Assembly: GCA_021613335.1 (NCBI GenBank)
Contig: JAJTWR010000030.1
Location: forward strand, 27,501 to 91,500
Length of the DNA: 64,000 nt
Source: Whitmania pigra
Lineage: Eukaryota; Annelida; Clitellata; Hirudinida; Haemopidae
Direction of reading: 5' to 3'
Part shown: in pieces, positions 21,801 to 32,309 of the stretch
Numbering within the stretch: position 1 is the first letter of the stretch
How the letters are laid out: the number at the start of each line of letters is the position of its first letter
The notes under the pieces: model-generated
What the model was told of the DNA's origin: nothing
Databases searched by the model: none
What the model saw: only the letters and a program-made list of their open reading frames with translations
Made by a program: the position numbers and the translations under genes

Positions 21801-23320
21801 AGCAAGCAAAACTAAATTAGAATGATAATTTGAAATTAATACAAATAAATTGACTCAAATTAAATAAAAAGAAAATCGATAACCGTCTTACAAAAGTGAA
21901 ATAATTCTCAAAGATCCAAAAACAAGTCCAAAAATTTAGAAAGTTTCTTAACAAACGTAATAAATTAAAAAATAAAATAATTAATGAACAAATTGAGTAT
22001 ATTTTTGAGACGAAAATGATGAAGGAACAAATGGTTAATTGAAGTGGTTAATAAGAATTATTAATTAGAATGGTTAATAAGAATGATTAATAAGAATAGT
22101 CGGCATAAAGAAATGAATGTTGAATGCTGTTGTAGATGATGATGAACTTGTTTCTATCGGTATGGATGAGTATTGAGTACCTGATTATGTCAATAGTGGT
22201 GTACCTAGAACACCTTAGCAGGGATACAAACTAGACCCACTGACCAGTTGTCAAAAATTGACAACAATATATTTTAAAAAATCACTATTGACACATGCAA
22301 AGGATAGTTTTTCCAGCACACTTTCAATTACACCAATTGGAATGCTGTTTCAGCTTTGTTACTATTTTCTTGATATTTACGAAGTAAAATTATGGCTTGC
22401 CCTGATTAATCATTTAGATTCTAGATTGTTCCTATATTGCATCATCATCATCATCAAATCAATAAAATCCTGACCACATCCATCATCGTCTGATGCGACG
22501 CGGGAATCGTTAAATCTCAAAATGCTGTCGCAACTGTTATCGACCCTCAGCAACAATGGCGGATTGTTTAAAAAGATGACATTTTGAATTTTTGCATGAG
22601 GACAAGAAAATCCATTTTAGTTAAGAACTTTTAAACTATCACAAGTTAACGTGGTAAAAGTTTGTGTCTGTGTAATAATAGTTCTTAGCAAATTGCAATC
22701 GATTTTAATCATAATTGTGAGGATATAATTTTAGTTAATTAGCTTCGACTATTCTGTTAATTTAATAATACTAATGTTTAAAGTAAATAAATAAATAAAT
22801 AAATAAGTATTAAATTATTTTTTACTTATATTGCACACCAGATTGCCTTTCTGAAATGTCGAAATTATTTCTAAGCTTTTTGTTCGTGGGGTTGGTAAAT
22901 TTACATTTTTCAATGAAAATTTAATATTTTATCGCACTTGTAAGTAATTGATTTTACAGAGCATTTTAATACATTTTGAAGTTTTTATTTCATAATTTAT
23001 TATTAATTATACATACAGGTTAAAATAAATAATTCACAATTAATTCTTATTTCTTCCATTATACAGCCTCCTAAAACTTGTCAAAAATAAAAAAAATGTT
23101 TATATTTTAATTATGGACATCATTTACATTACATTTTACATTTATTTATCCAATATTTTACGTGCTCGAAGGGATGTAAAGGCACGGCAAACAAGAGCTC
23201 ACAAATATACAGTCTATGAAATAAAATAAAATAAGATAAGAATAGAATAAAAGTGAGTAAAAAAAATAGAGTAAAATAAAATAATAGAGGCAGGGACAAA
23301 AAACAAACTATAGATTAAAG
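21800..23320. other. AT-rich spacer
   Basis: Nothing recognised apart from short AAAT and TAAAATA runs (22785-22805, 23220-23285). Confidence 0.4.
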
Positions 23321-23322
23321 AA

Positions 23323-25450
23323 TTATTGATATGAGGTCACAAATAGATGGGTTTTCAGTCCGGATTTGAAGGCTTCTGACGATTGACCCAGACGAATGTT
23401 CGGAGGAAGCAGGTTCCAGATCACGGGAGCGGCGACATAAAAGGCCCGATCACCCTGCCTGACACTGCGAGACCGTGGAACGACCAGGGTCCTAGTCTCG
23501 GATGAGCGGAGTGATGCCCTGCCAGGGACAGCTGTGGTACTGATCAGTAGTTCAGTCAAGTACCGAGGGGCTTGACCTGTGGCGGCCTTGCAGACTAGGA
23601 GGGCAGTCTTGTACAGCACCCGCTCCGGGATCTTCAGCCAGTGAAGATTAGCAAGTACCGGGGAGATATGGTCCGATAGCCTCCCTCCTTGTATGAGCCT
23701 GGCAGCCGTGTTCATGACGGTCTGGAAGGTGCTAATGACTTGGTGATTGACGTTAACCAGCAGAAAATTGCAGTAGTCAAGTCGCGATAGAATAAATTGA
23801 ATAGTGAGAGACCGGAAAGCCTCAGGTGGTAGGAATGGCTTCGCCATTATTACAGTGTCTTATAATAATTATTACAGTGTCTTATGTTAATTATTACAGT
23901 GTCTTATATTTATTATTACAGTGTCTTATAATAAGTATTACAGTGTTTTATGTTAATTATTACAGTGTCTTATATTAATTATTACAGTGTCTTATATTTA
24001 TTATTACAGTGTCTTATATTTATTATTACAGTGTCTTATATTATTATTACAGTGTCTTATAATAAGTATTACAGTGTTTTATAATAAGTATTACAGTGTT
24101 TTATGTTAATTATTACAGTGTCTTATATTTATTATTACAGTGTCTTATAATAAGTATTACAGTGTTTTATGTTAATTATTACAGTGTTTTATGTTAATTA
24201 TTACAGTGTCTTATATTTATTATTACAGTGTCTTATATTTATTATTACAGTGTCTTATATTAATTATTACAGTGTCTTATAATAAGTATTACAGTGTTTT
24301 ATAATAGGTATTACAGTGTTTTATGTTAATTATTACAGTGTTTTATGTTAATTATTACAGTGTCTTATATTTATTATTACAGTGTCTTATGTTAATTATT
24401 ACAGTGTCTTATAATAAGTATTACAGTGTTTTATGTTAATTATTACAGTGTCTTATAATAAGTATTACAGTGTTTTATGTTAATTATTACAGTGTCTTAT
24501 AATAAGTATTACAGTGTCTTATGTTAATTATTACAGTGTCTTATAATAAGTATTACAGTGTTTTATGTTAATTATTACAGTGTCTTATATTAATTATTAC
24601 AGTGTCTTATGTTAATTATTACAGTGTCTTATATTTATTATTACAGTGTCTTATGTTAATTATTACAGTGTCTTATAATAAGTATTACAGTGTTTTATGT
24701 TAATTATTACAGTGTCTTATAATAAGTATTACATCCTCCTTGAGGATGCGAAGCTTGGCATAGCAAGCAGCAGCAACCCGATTTACATGGGACTTCATGG
24801 AAAGGGAAGAGTCCAAGTAGACCCCCAGATTCCTGACTGTCCGTGATGGGATGATGGAAGAACCCGCCAGCTGGAGCGAGAGGTCACTGATGTGACCAAG
24901 TCGAGCCGGGGTGCCGAACCAGATTGCCTCAGTCTTGTCAAAGGCCGCTGACATGTCCAGCAGAAGGAGGAAGGAGACCTGACCTGCATCAAGTGCCATG
25001 CGTATGTCAGACACAACCTTCAGTACGGCGGTCTCAGTGGAGTGATGCGGTCGATAGGCAGACTGTGTGCTGGGAAAGAGAGCATTGCTGTTGAGGTAGA
25101 ACAGGAGGCGTCTAAGTACGAGTCGTTCAGAAGCTTTGAAATGACGCTTAGATTCGATATTGGGCGGTACGATGAAGGTGCTAACAGGTCGAGGGTGGGC
25201 TTCTTGAGTATGGGCTGAACTTGTGCTATCTTGAAGAAGTGGGGAACTTGGCCCAGGAGTAAGGATTTGTTGAACAGATGAACGACGAATGGAGCAAGAA
25301 CATGCGAGACCTTCTTCAGCAACCAAGTGGGTATTGGGTCAAGTCCTGACTGCTTGTGGGGGAGGGAGTTGATGAGCTCATGGATCTCGCCTATGGAGGG
25401 TAGCTTCTGCGTGTGTCTCGATTGGAGGTAACTGGTGTTGATGTTGGTGA
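23323..25450 (-). mobile_element. LINE (L2/CR1-like), internally deleted and split
   Basis: Minus-strand reverse transcriptase remnant. The N-terminal part (25440-24980) has SGLDPIPTWLLKKVSHVLAP, SYRPISNLSVISK, then STQSAYRPHHSTETAVLKVV and LLLLDMSAAFD. It then jumps straight to KTEAIWFGTPARLGHISDLS, so the palm with the catalytic YxDD is missing. After AKLRILKE comes a 22 bp minisatellite of ~885 bases, then KPFLPPEAFRSLTIQFILSR, LDYCNFLL and the C-terminal FYVAAPVIWNLLPPNIRLG. Frameshifts occur near 25150. The element is inactive. Clade assignment is by the typical SRLDYCN and GDRAFxVAAPxxWN motifs and is approximate. Confidence 0.85.
23848..24733. repeat. 22 bp minisatellite, about 40 units
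   Basis: Units of ATTACAGTGTYTTAT followed by one of GTTAATT, ATTTATT, ATTAATT or AATAAGT. It sits inside the LINE reading frame, between RILKE and KPFLPP codons. Confidence 0.97.
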
Positions 25451-26370
25451 CCCGATGTCACCATGTACGACAACCGGTGCGAAGCCAGGTGCAATTGGGT
25501 TGGAATTTTTTTAAAAACATTTTCAATATTCTTTGCTGTTGTTTCGATCCAATCCTTGTTTCTGTTGTTGTTGTTGTGTTGTTGTTTTGTGTATCTATTT
25601 CGAATATTCATTCGGTACTTTTGATAAGATAGGAAATTATGATCAAATTTGTAGTTTCCTATTATACACGAGAACATGCTACACAAAACAGACTAATAGA
25701 GTGGAGCTCGACGATATGCGAAAAGTGAAGATTACAAACAAAGAGTGTGGCTTTGACTGCCCGTAACAGGACCTGTTACCGATGTTATATAAGTTTGTTA
25801 TATATTTTCTGAAAGGTATAATGAAGTACTTTCAGATGTCATACATGAATGTAATGCACAAGTTATGTCACAGACGCTAAGTTTCACTTAACCCAAATTC
25901 CTGACTGGAAATTTTAGACATTCCTTACAAAAATTGAAATAAAAATAATTTGAATAATACCACCATTGATTTTCTACAATTTTTACGTAGACAGAGATCT
26001 GGACATTAATTTAAACGTATTAGGATATGGAAATATTGTATCTATTTTTATATCTATGCTATCTTTGGTCGTAAACATAAACAGGAAGTAGGTATTTTTC
26101 GAGTCAATTTTTGAGGCACTTCTACGCAGAATATTGAAATGGTATATTTTTGAAAAGGTATTTCAATGTAGTTTACTATTATGATTTCAGATTTTAGACA
26201 CATCTTATTATTCTGGCAGAAAAAACGGATCGAACTTGTTATATTAATAACAAATTATTTTTTAAATTTGCAAAACAAATTTTTGCATATTTTATTTTCT
26301 GTGATTGTTATCTTTAAGATAAAAAAAAAATTTCGTCTCTAGCTTAATCCGTTAAAAAGTTATTAACGTT
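25450..26370. other. AT-rich spacer between two LINEs
   Basis: No gene or repeat recognised. Confidence 0.4.
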
Positions 26371-26372
26371 CA

Positions 26373-27665
26373 AAGTTTTTGCCAGACGTTTGCCAACTTC
26401 ACCGTCGTGGTGTAAGTGACAATATGATAGGATGGCTTGAGGATTTTCTATACTTGAGGTCACAGAAAGTGAGCATCAATGGATGTATCTCAGAAGAGGT
26501 TGCTGTCACTAGCGGAGTTCCTCAGGGGAGTGTTCTCGGGCCAACCTTATTTTTGCTATATATAAACGATCTACCCGAAATATTCAAAAGCTCCGACACC
26601 ATTTGTAAGCTCTTTGCTGACGATATAAAACTTTACAACACTTCTTCTCTCCAGTAAGTCCAAATCATCTCAGTTATGCAACGGACTATAATCAAATAAA
26701 TAAATAAATAAATAATAAATTCTCTCCAGTTGCAACGATCTCTTGACAAAATAGTAGAATGGAGTGAGAAATGGCAATTACAGCTTGCTCCCGACAAATG
26801 TCAGATACTCTCGCTGATTGGTTACAACAAAAAATTCAACCCATGTGAATTTTGGATCAATAACCACAGACTGTCGAGAGTTGGCACGATCCGAGATCTG
26901 GGAGTGCTTATTGATTCCTCCCTCAAATTCGTCCATCACATCGACAACATCACCAGGAAAGCAGCCATAATATCCAAATTGATTCTTGCATCTTTTTCCT
27001 CTAGAGACCCAGATATCCTTAAAAAAGCATTTTGTACTTACGTTAGACCAATATTGGAATACAGCTCTCCCGTTTGGAATCCTCATAAAAAACTACTCAT
27101 TGACAGAATAGAGAAAATTCAAAAAAGGTACACAAAGGCCATTCCCACACTTGCCCATTATCCATATCTACAAAGACTAAAGACACTTTAACTACCAACA
27201 TTGGAAAAGCGTCGACTACTGGCCGATTTCACTCTCTGTCACAAGCTACAAAATGGCTTTATCCACAGCAACATTTCCACTACTCTTATTAGATCAACTT
27301 ACACTAGGACCAGAGGCCATAACCACAAACCCAGGACAAGAAAATCCCGATGTGAAATATCCAAACACTTTTTCTCTAACCGCATTGTCCTATCCTGGAA
27401 CTCCCTGCCAGCTCATATCGTCAATTCCTCAACAACAAACCGATTTAATTCTGAAATCTGTAAACTAAATCTTAATCCCTACCTCAGATTCCAAGAACTT
27501 TGAAAATTTATTACCTCCTATTTAACTTTTTCTCCTCGCTTTCGATTTCTCAAACTAGATCTGCCCGAGCGATGATGAACTTAGTTTTCGCGTTTAAGTT
27601 TATTTTTCGATCGTGTTAGAGGCTTCGGCCCTTCGTTCGTGTCTTTAAATAAAAAAAAAAATAAA
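26373..27665 (+). mobile_element. LINE, 5'-truncated, with nested insertion
   Basis: Reverse transcriptase C-terminal half: GWLEDFLYLRSQKVSINGCI, GVPQGSVLGPTLFLLYINDL, FADDIKLYN (catalytic FADD), DLGVLIDSSLKF, then RPILEYSSPVWNPH and NRIVLSWNSLPAHIV, ending at about 27503, a short 3' UTR and an A-rich (AAATAAAT)n tail. A stop near 27190 breaks it. A 64 bp insertion interrupts the palm at 26658. Confidence 0.88.
26658..26721 (+). mobile_element. Small nested insertion with 11 bp target duplication
   Basis: TTCTCTCCAGT stands on both sides (26647-26657 and 26722-26732). The insert ends (AAAT)n, a retroposon-type tail. Removing insert and one duplicate restores the LINE frame SSLQLQRSLDK. Confidence 0.75.
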
Positions 27666-27669
27666 TAAA

Positions 27670-28690
27670 TAATTAATTTTTAATTGATAAAGTATGACGC
27701 AAACATGTTTTAAATGTTAAAAAAATATTAATTGAGTAATAAATTAAAATTATTTAGAGATATTACAGTCCTTTATCCTGGTCCTTGTTCTCAACGACAC
27801 TTCTTTAGACTCTTGAGTCCTAACACTTAGAAAGATGAAACTCTCAGTGGAATTGAACAAGTTCTAAACAAGACATAAAAATTTGGATAAAAGTTAATTT
27901 AAAAAGAATCAATTTGTTTCAAATAAATTCAAGCATGTAATTTGAATAAACGTAATGAAGAAATGAATTAATTGAACATTATGAATTAAATTAATTAAAT
28001 GAAAAACAGTAACGCAAATAATATAACTGGCAGTTCATTCGAGAAATCCTTACAAACGCCAGGCTCGTCTGCGATTTGGTTAGTCGTCAAAACCTTCATC
28101 ATTACTACATATAACTAAAGCAAGACACATATATTCATCATCATTATCACCATACCACCATCATCATCATCATCATCATCGTCACCAGCTGACCTCACGT
28201 CTTGAGGATGATCATCATGCTGGTGCGGAGGCGTAGCTAAGGGGGAGGGCGGGGGGTACATATGTTCCCGGGCGCCAAGATACAGGGGCGCCAAAATGAG
28301 GCAAGGTGGTCGGCTAGTCGGTTTTGTAGATAGGTTCACGAGCTGGTTTGATGGCCTTGCCGTCTTATCAGCTCGTTTGCCTGCCTGCAAAATCGGTGGG
28401 CCGGCCTGTTGATTTTGCGAGCTGGTGGGCTCATTGGTTCGTCGGCTTTGCTGGCAGATCGACGAGCTAGCCTGCTCCCAAGGTCAACATGTTGGGCGGG
28501 AGCCTTGCTAGTTTTGCTTGTAGGCTTGCTCGTCAGTGCGTCGGCTTTTGCTGTGTAGTAGGATAGTCGGTTTTGTCCTGCAAAATCGGATGCCTCATCC
28601 GCAGTGCGCACAAATTTTATTGTACTTTTGGAATGTGATATAGAAGAAAGCAAAAAGACTCAAAAAAAGTATATCATGAGAGTATACAAT
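27670..28690. other. Spacer with degenerate GT-rich repeats
   Basis: 28270-28600 is GC-richer than its neighbours and made of loose variants of GCTNGTTGGCT-type units. A short GAT run lies at 28130-28180. No gene. Confidence 0.5.
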
Positions 28691-28696
28691 CTAGGG

Positions 28697-29892
28697 CAGG
28701 GGTTCCCAACATTTTTGTGCCCACGTCTCCCTTAGAAGACAAAATGTGGTCCACGGCCCCCTATCAAAAATTTTCAAGAAATAAAGTAATGAACTGTACT
28801 GTCAAAATAGAACCATACAATGTATTTTGAATGCAAATTTTTAATGTTAAGATTACTCCTGCTTCTTGTTCACAAGTAGATGCAATCTGGGCTTTGAATT
28901 TGACAGGGCCACTCTCATGTCATCCTCTGCATCAAGTTTGTTTCGCGATTTTATTTTGATTGTCAGCAGGGTTGAAAATCCAGCTTCACAGAGGTAGGTT
29001 GTCACAAAAGGAATGATGGATGTCACGGCTCTTTTGGCTAGAACTGGTTATGGTATCATCATGGAGCACCAAAAGTCAGCCAAACTCTTGACCTGAAACT
29101 CCTTCTTTAGCAATTCTTTGTGCCTCAGATCAATGAGATCATCTTTGGCCAAGCCCTGATCATCCACACTTTCCAATCTGACCAGAAATAGATTCCTGAC
29201 CCAGGCATCATGGGGTTGCAACTCTCTAAATAAAGTAGTCATGAAATGATGCCATCAGAGTTCCTAGGTGAGCCAAAATGTCGCCTTTAAGAGAAGCTGG
29301 TATGGTGCCAGCTGCATCCAGACTGGTTTGCAGAGACTCTTCTGATCTTGGAAAATTGGCAAAGTTGTTATTCTCCACTCTTCTGATCCACAGGGGCAGC
29401 TTCTCCAGAAATGAGCCTAGTTTCTCACCAGCATCAATAACAGTCATGTTAGGACCACGCATCTTAATGTTAAGCTCATTTAAGTGGGTGAAAATGTCGG
29501 CCAAATATGCCACTGACAGGCTGAATTCTGGCAGACAAAATATACTTTCAAGGTCACTCTGTTTCTCTTGTAAGAACATGGACACCTCAATCTGAAGTTC
29601 CATTAGTCGTCTGAAAACTTTGTCAATCTCCTTTCTCTCCACACACCATCTCCAGTGCACATAGCTTGATTAAGGTCTCTCCAATTCTGTGGGGCTTCTT
29701 GTTTTTTGCTATGACTTAGGCCACCATGTAAAAGGCCTCCAGAAAAATATTATTCTCGAATTTTTTTAAAAGTTATTTTAAAAATAATTTTGAAAATTTT
29801 TTATGCTGATTTTTGAAAAGTACTCCACGGTTCCCCTGAACCCCCTTTAAGGCTCCCCTAGGGAGCCCTGGCTCCCAGGTTGGGAACCCATG
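28697..29892 (-). mobile_element. hAT element, deleted, 8 bp target duplication
   Basis: Terminal repeats CAGGGGTTCCCAAC (28697) and the complement of CATGGGTTCCCAAC (end 29892) are flanked by ATCTAGGG on both sides (28689-28696, 29893-29900). The minus strand encodes the C-terminal half of a ZBED/SCAND3-type hAT transposase: FTHLNELNIKMRG, then FRELQPHDAWVRNLFL and the dimerisation block TTYLCEAGFSTLLTIKIKSR. The N-terminal zinc finger and first catalytic part are missing. Confidence 0.9.
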
Positions 29893-30073
29893 ATCTAGGG
29901 CAATCTATTGATACCTTAATGTTTTGGAAAAGTTATGGACATATGGAAATAATCGGCCGTGGATATGATACATTAAATGCACCTTCTACTTAATATTGGT
30001 CAAGTGTATGTAATAGGCATAATCAACGATTATAATCTAATAATTTGTGGTCTCGCCGGTGCTTTGTGTAGTC

Positions 30074-31211
30074 CAGTGATGCCGAGTACTTAAGTACTCA
30101 TGTACTTGAGTATGTACTTGTTGTTGTATTCGAGTATTTATACTTAAGTCCTTTCAAAAAAATTTTTTTTTTAAATGAAAGTCCAAATGTTTTGATTTCT
30201 AATCTTTGGTTTCCTTTACTATATGCTTGTCTCTTTGTTTCCTTTGTTCTCTTTGTATTGTCGTTTGTTTACATTTGTTGCAAGATGGCCGAACTATTTG
30301 AACGTTCCGAAAGCAGAGAAGTTGACATAGTTTACCCTTTAGTTGTTAAAACTTACTTCAATAAAATAGTATTGGATGATGGAGAAAATATTGAAGCTTT
30401 ATGTAGTCTTTGCCTGCCTAAAAAGAAATCCATTCGTGGTCAACGCAAAGCGCCTTCAAATTTCGTCAAGCATGTTAAAGTAGGTTTCAGGATAAGTAGT
30501 TGAATTAAATTTAATTGATTCATCGTAAGATGTGTGAAGAGTTGTTTCTTGCTGAAGTCAAACGCATGAATGAAACAAACTCTGTCCAAGAGCCATCAGT
30601 TGTGACACCATCAGCTGAAGATTATTATGGTTTTTATGAACCAGATTCTTGTAGTAATGATTCTTCATTCACAGTGGAAGCAGTTCAGTACTTGAATGAT
30701 CCATCACATGACATAAATCAGCTGAGCAGGTACGCATTGTAATTTTATAAATTATGTTATGAAAATAGTTGAGTTTCATAATTTATATAATTTGTTAATA
30801 ACTCTGGCTGTTGCATGTAGGTATCCAGCAGTCAAAAAAGTTTTTCTCAAGTTCAACACAACCATTCCATCATCTGCACCTGTTGAAAGGCTATTCAGTC
30901 AAGCTGGTCTTATACTGACTCCTCAGCGTAACAGACTCTGTGACCAATATTTTGAGAAATTGCTTCTTTTAAAGAAAAATAAACGATTTTATTGATAAAT
31001 GTAAATTCTGTTATTTGTGTTCTCTTTTGTTAACATTGTATTGAAGATAACGAATATTATTTCTGTTCAATGAAGGAAAAGTACTTATACTTATACTTGT
31101 ACTTATACTTAAGTACATTGGCTACAACATACTTGTACTTATAAATACATTCAGCCCCAAGTACTTGTACTTATACTTAAGTGCATTTTTGGAGTACTTA
31201 CGGCAACACTG
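30074..31211 (+). mobile_element. hAT element, internally deleted
   Basis: Ends CAGTGATGCCG and the complement of CAGTGTTGCCG; flanks GTGTAGTC (30066-30073) and GTATAGTC (31212-31219), an 8 bp target duplication with one mismatch. Inside are a BED-finger-like start (about 30285-30480, AELFERSESREVDIVYPLVV) and the C-terminal dimerisation block SSAPVERLFSQAGLILTPQR (30870-30930), but no catalytic core between them. Subterminal regions are full of short GTACTT(A) repeats, probable transposase-binding sites. Confidence 0.9.
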
Positions 31212-31219
31212 GTATAGTC

Positions 31220-31755
31220 TTGTAATTACATGTTTATCCAAACGTACTTCTGTCTTCTTTATCATTCCAAGTACTCCATTCGTTTTCATTGTAAAGATGC
31301 AATTTCAATTTGTCAATTTTAGATTTCCCGGTTTTACTACATCCACCATAAGAACTAAACTCTCAAATCGGTAATCATCGTAAAATAATATTTTGTTAAT
31401 TTTATTAGAATTTGATATGAATTTATTTTTACGAATCTATTATTGAAAAATAAAATAAAGTAATTGCCAAAAGCATTTACTGAAATATATGGGATAGTAT
31501 TTATATTTTGAAAGTAAAGTTAGCAAAGCATCACAACAACGTTAAAAGAATACAGCAATATAAATTTAAAACAATTATTACACGCTTGCATTTTGGGCTA
31601 ATTGTAAACAAAATTGTCAATCAGAATATGTTCAGCTGGTTGGAAAAATATAAGCAACAGAATTTCTCTATCAGTACGACACTGAAAACTAGCTCCTTAT
31701 ATTTATGGCTCCGTAACTGACTTCATTAGAAACAAAAAACAAACTATACACGGTT
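31220..31755. other. Spacer and probable 3' UTR of the PTK7-type gene
   Basis: AT-rich. A minus-strand AATAAA (TTTATT near 31424) could end the transcript. No gene otherwise. Confidence 0.4.
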
Positions 31756-32309
31756 TCAACTTGATCTGTTCATGTTTTGGACAATTGATTCGATGTCTCT
31801 GACGATGCTTTCAAAAGTGGGCCTCTCTCTTGTCACGGGATTCAGGCACTGACGAACGATCTGCCACATCGGTTCCGGGCAACCGAGGGGAGACTTCACA
31901 CCCAAGAAATGGGTCGTGTTGCTGCTACTAGTATCGCCATGTCTGCCGCAGCTCCCGTGCACTGCTTCCCTAACCATGCGAGGATCTCCATTTGAAATGG
32001 TGCTGGTATTCGAATGTGAAATGTCGGCCAGTTGAAGGAGTTTTGAAAGAACCTGAGAATTGTTCAACTCTGGATAAGGTCGGGCAGCGAATGTGAAGAT
32101 TTCAATGGCGGTCATTCCATACGACCAGACGTCGCTCGGCCAGTGCTGAGAGGTGGAAGCCAATGAATGTGAAAGATTGGAGGAAGGCAGTGAAAGGTTG
32201 CAAAGGTTTGACCTTTGACTCCTCCGTGACAACATCTCCGGTGCAGACCATCTGAGCAGCAATGGTTGGTTATTGTGCCACACGTGATCTTCATCAAGTT
32301 CTTTCGAGT
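31756..32309 (-). CDS. PTK7: PTK7 exon 18, kinase C-lobe and stop
   Basis: Residues 1112-1295. SAPEM (APE motif, 1134-1136), DVWSYG with the helix-F Asp1171, and [13 protein letters not shown] near the end are kept. Between APE and DVWSYG lies a ~30-residue Ser/Leu-rich insertion, and a second Ser/Thr-rich insertion of ~40 residues lies after [10 protein letters not shown]. Confidence 0.85.

Noticed and set aside
23848..24733. Could be a CRISPR array
   Set aside because: Units are 22 bp with no unique spacers, in animal DNA next to LINE sequence; it is a minisatellite.
28115..28653. Two overlapping minus frames of ~100 codons
   Set aside because: Degenerate GT-rich repeats give biased composition; no homology or splice support.
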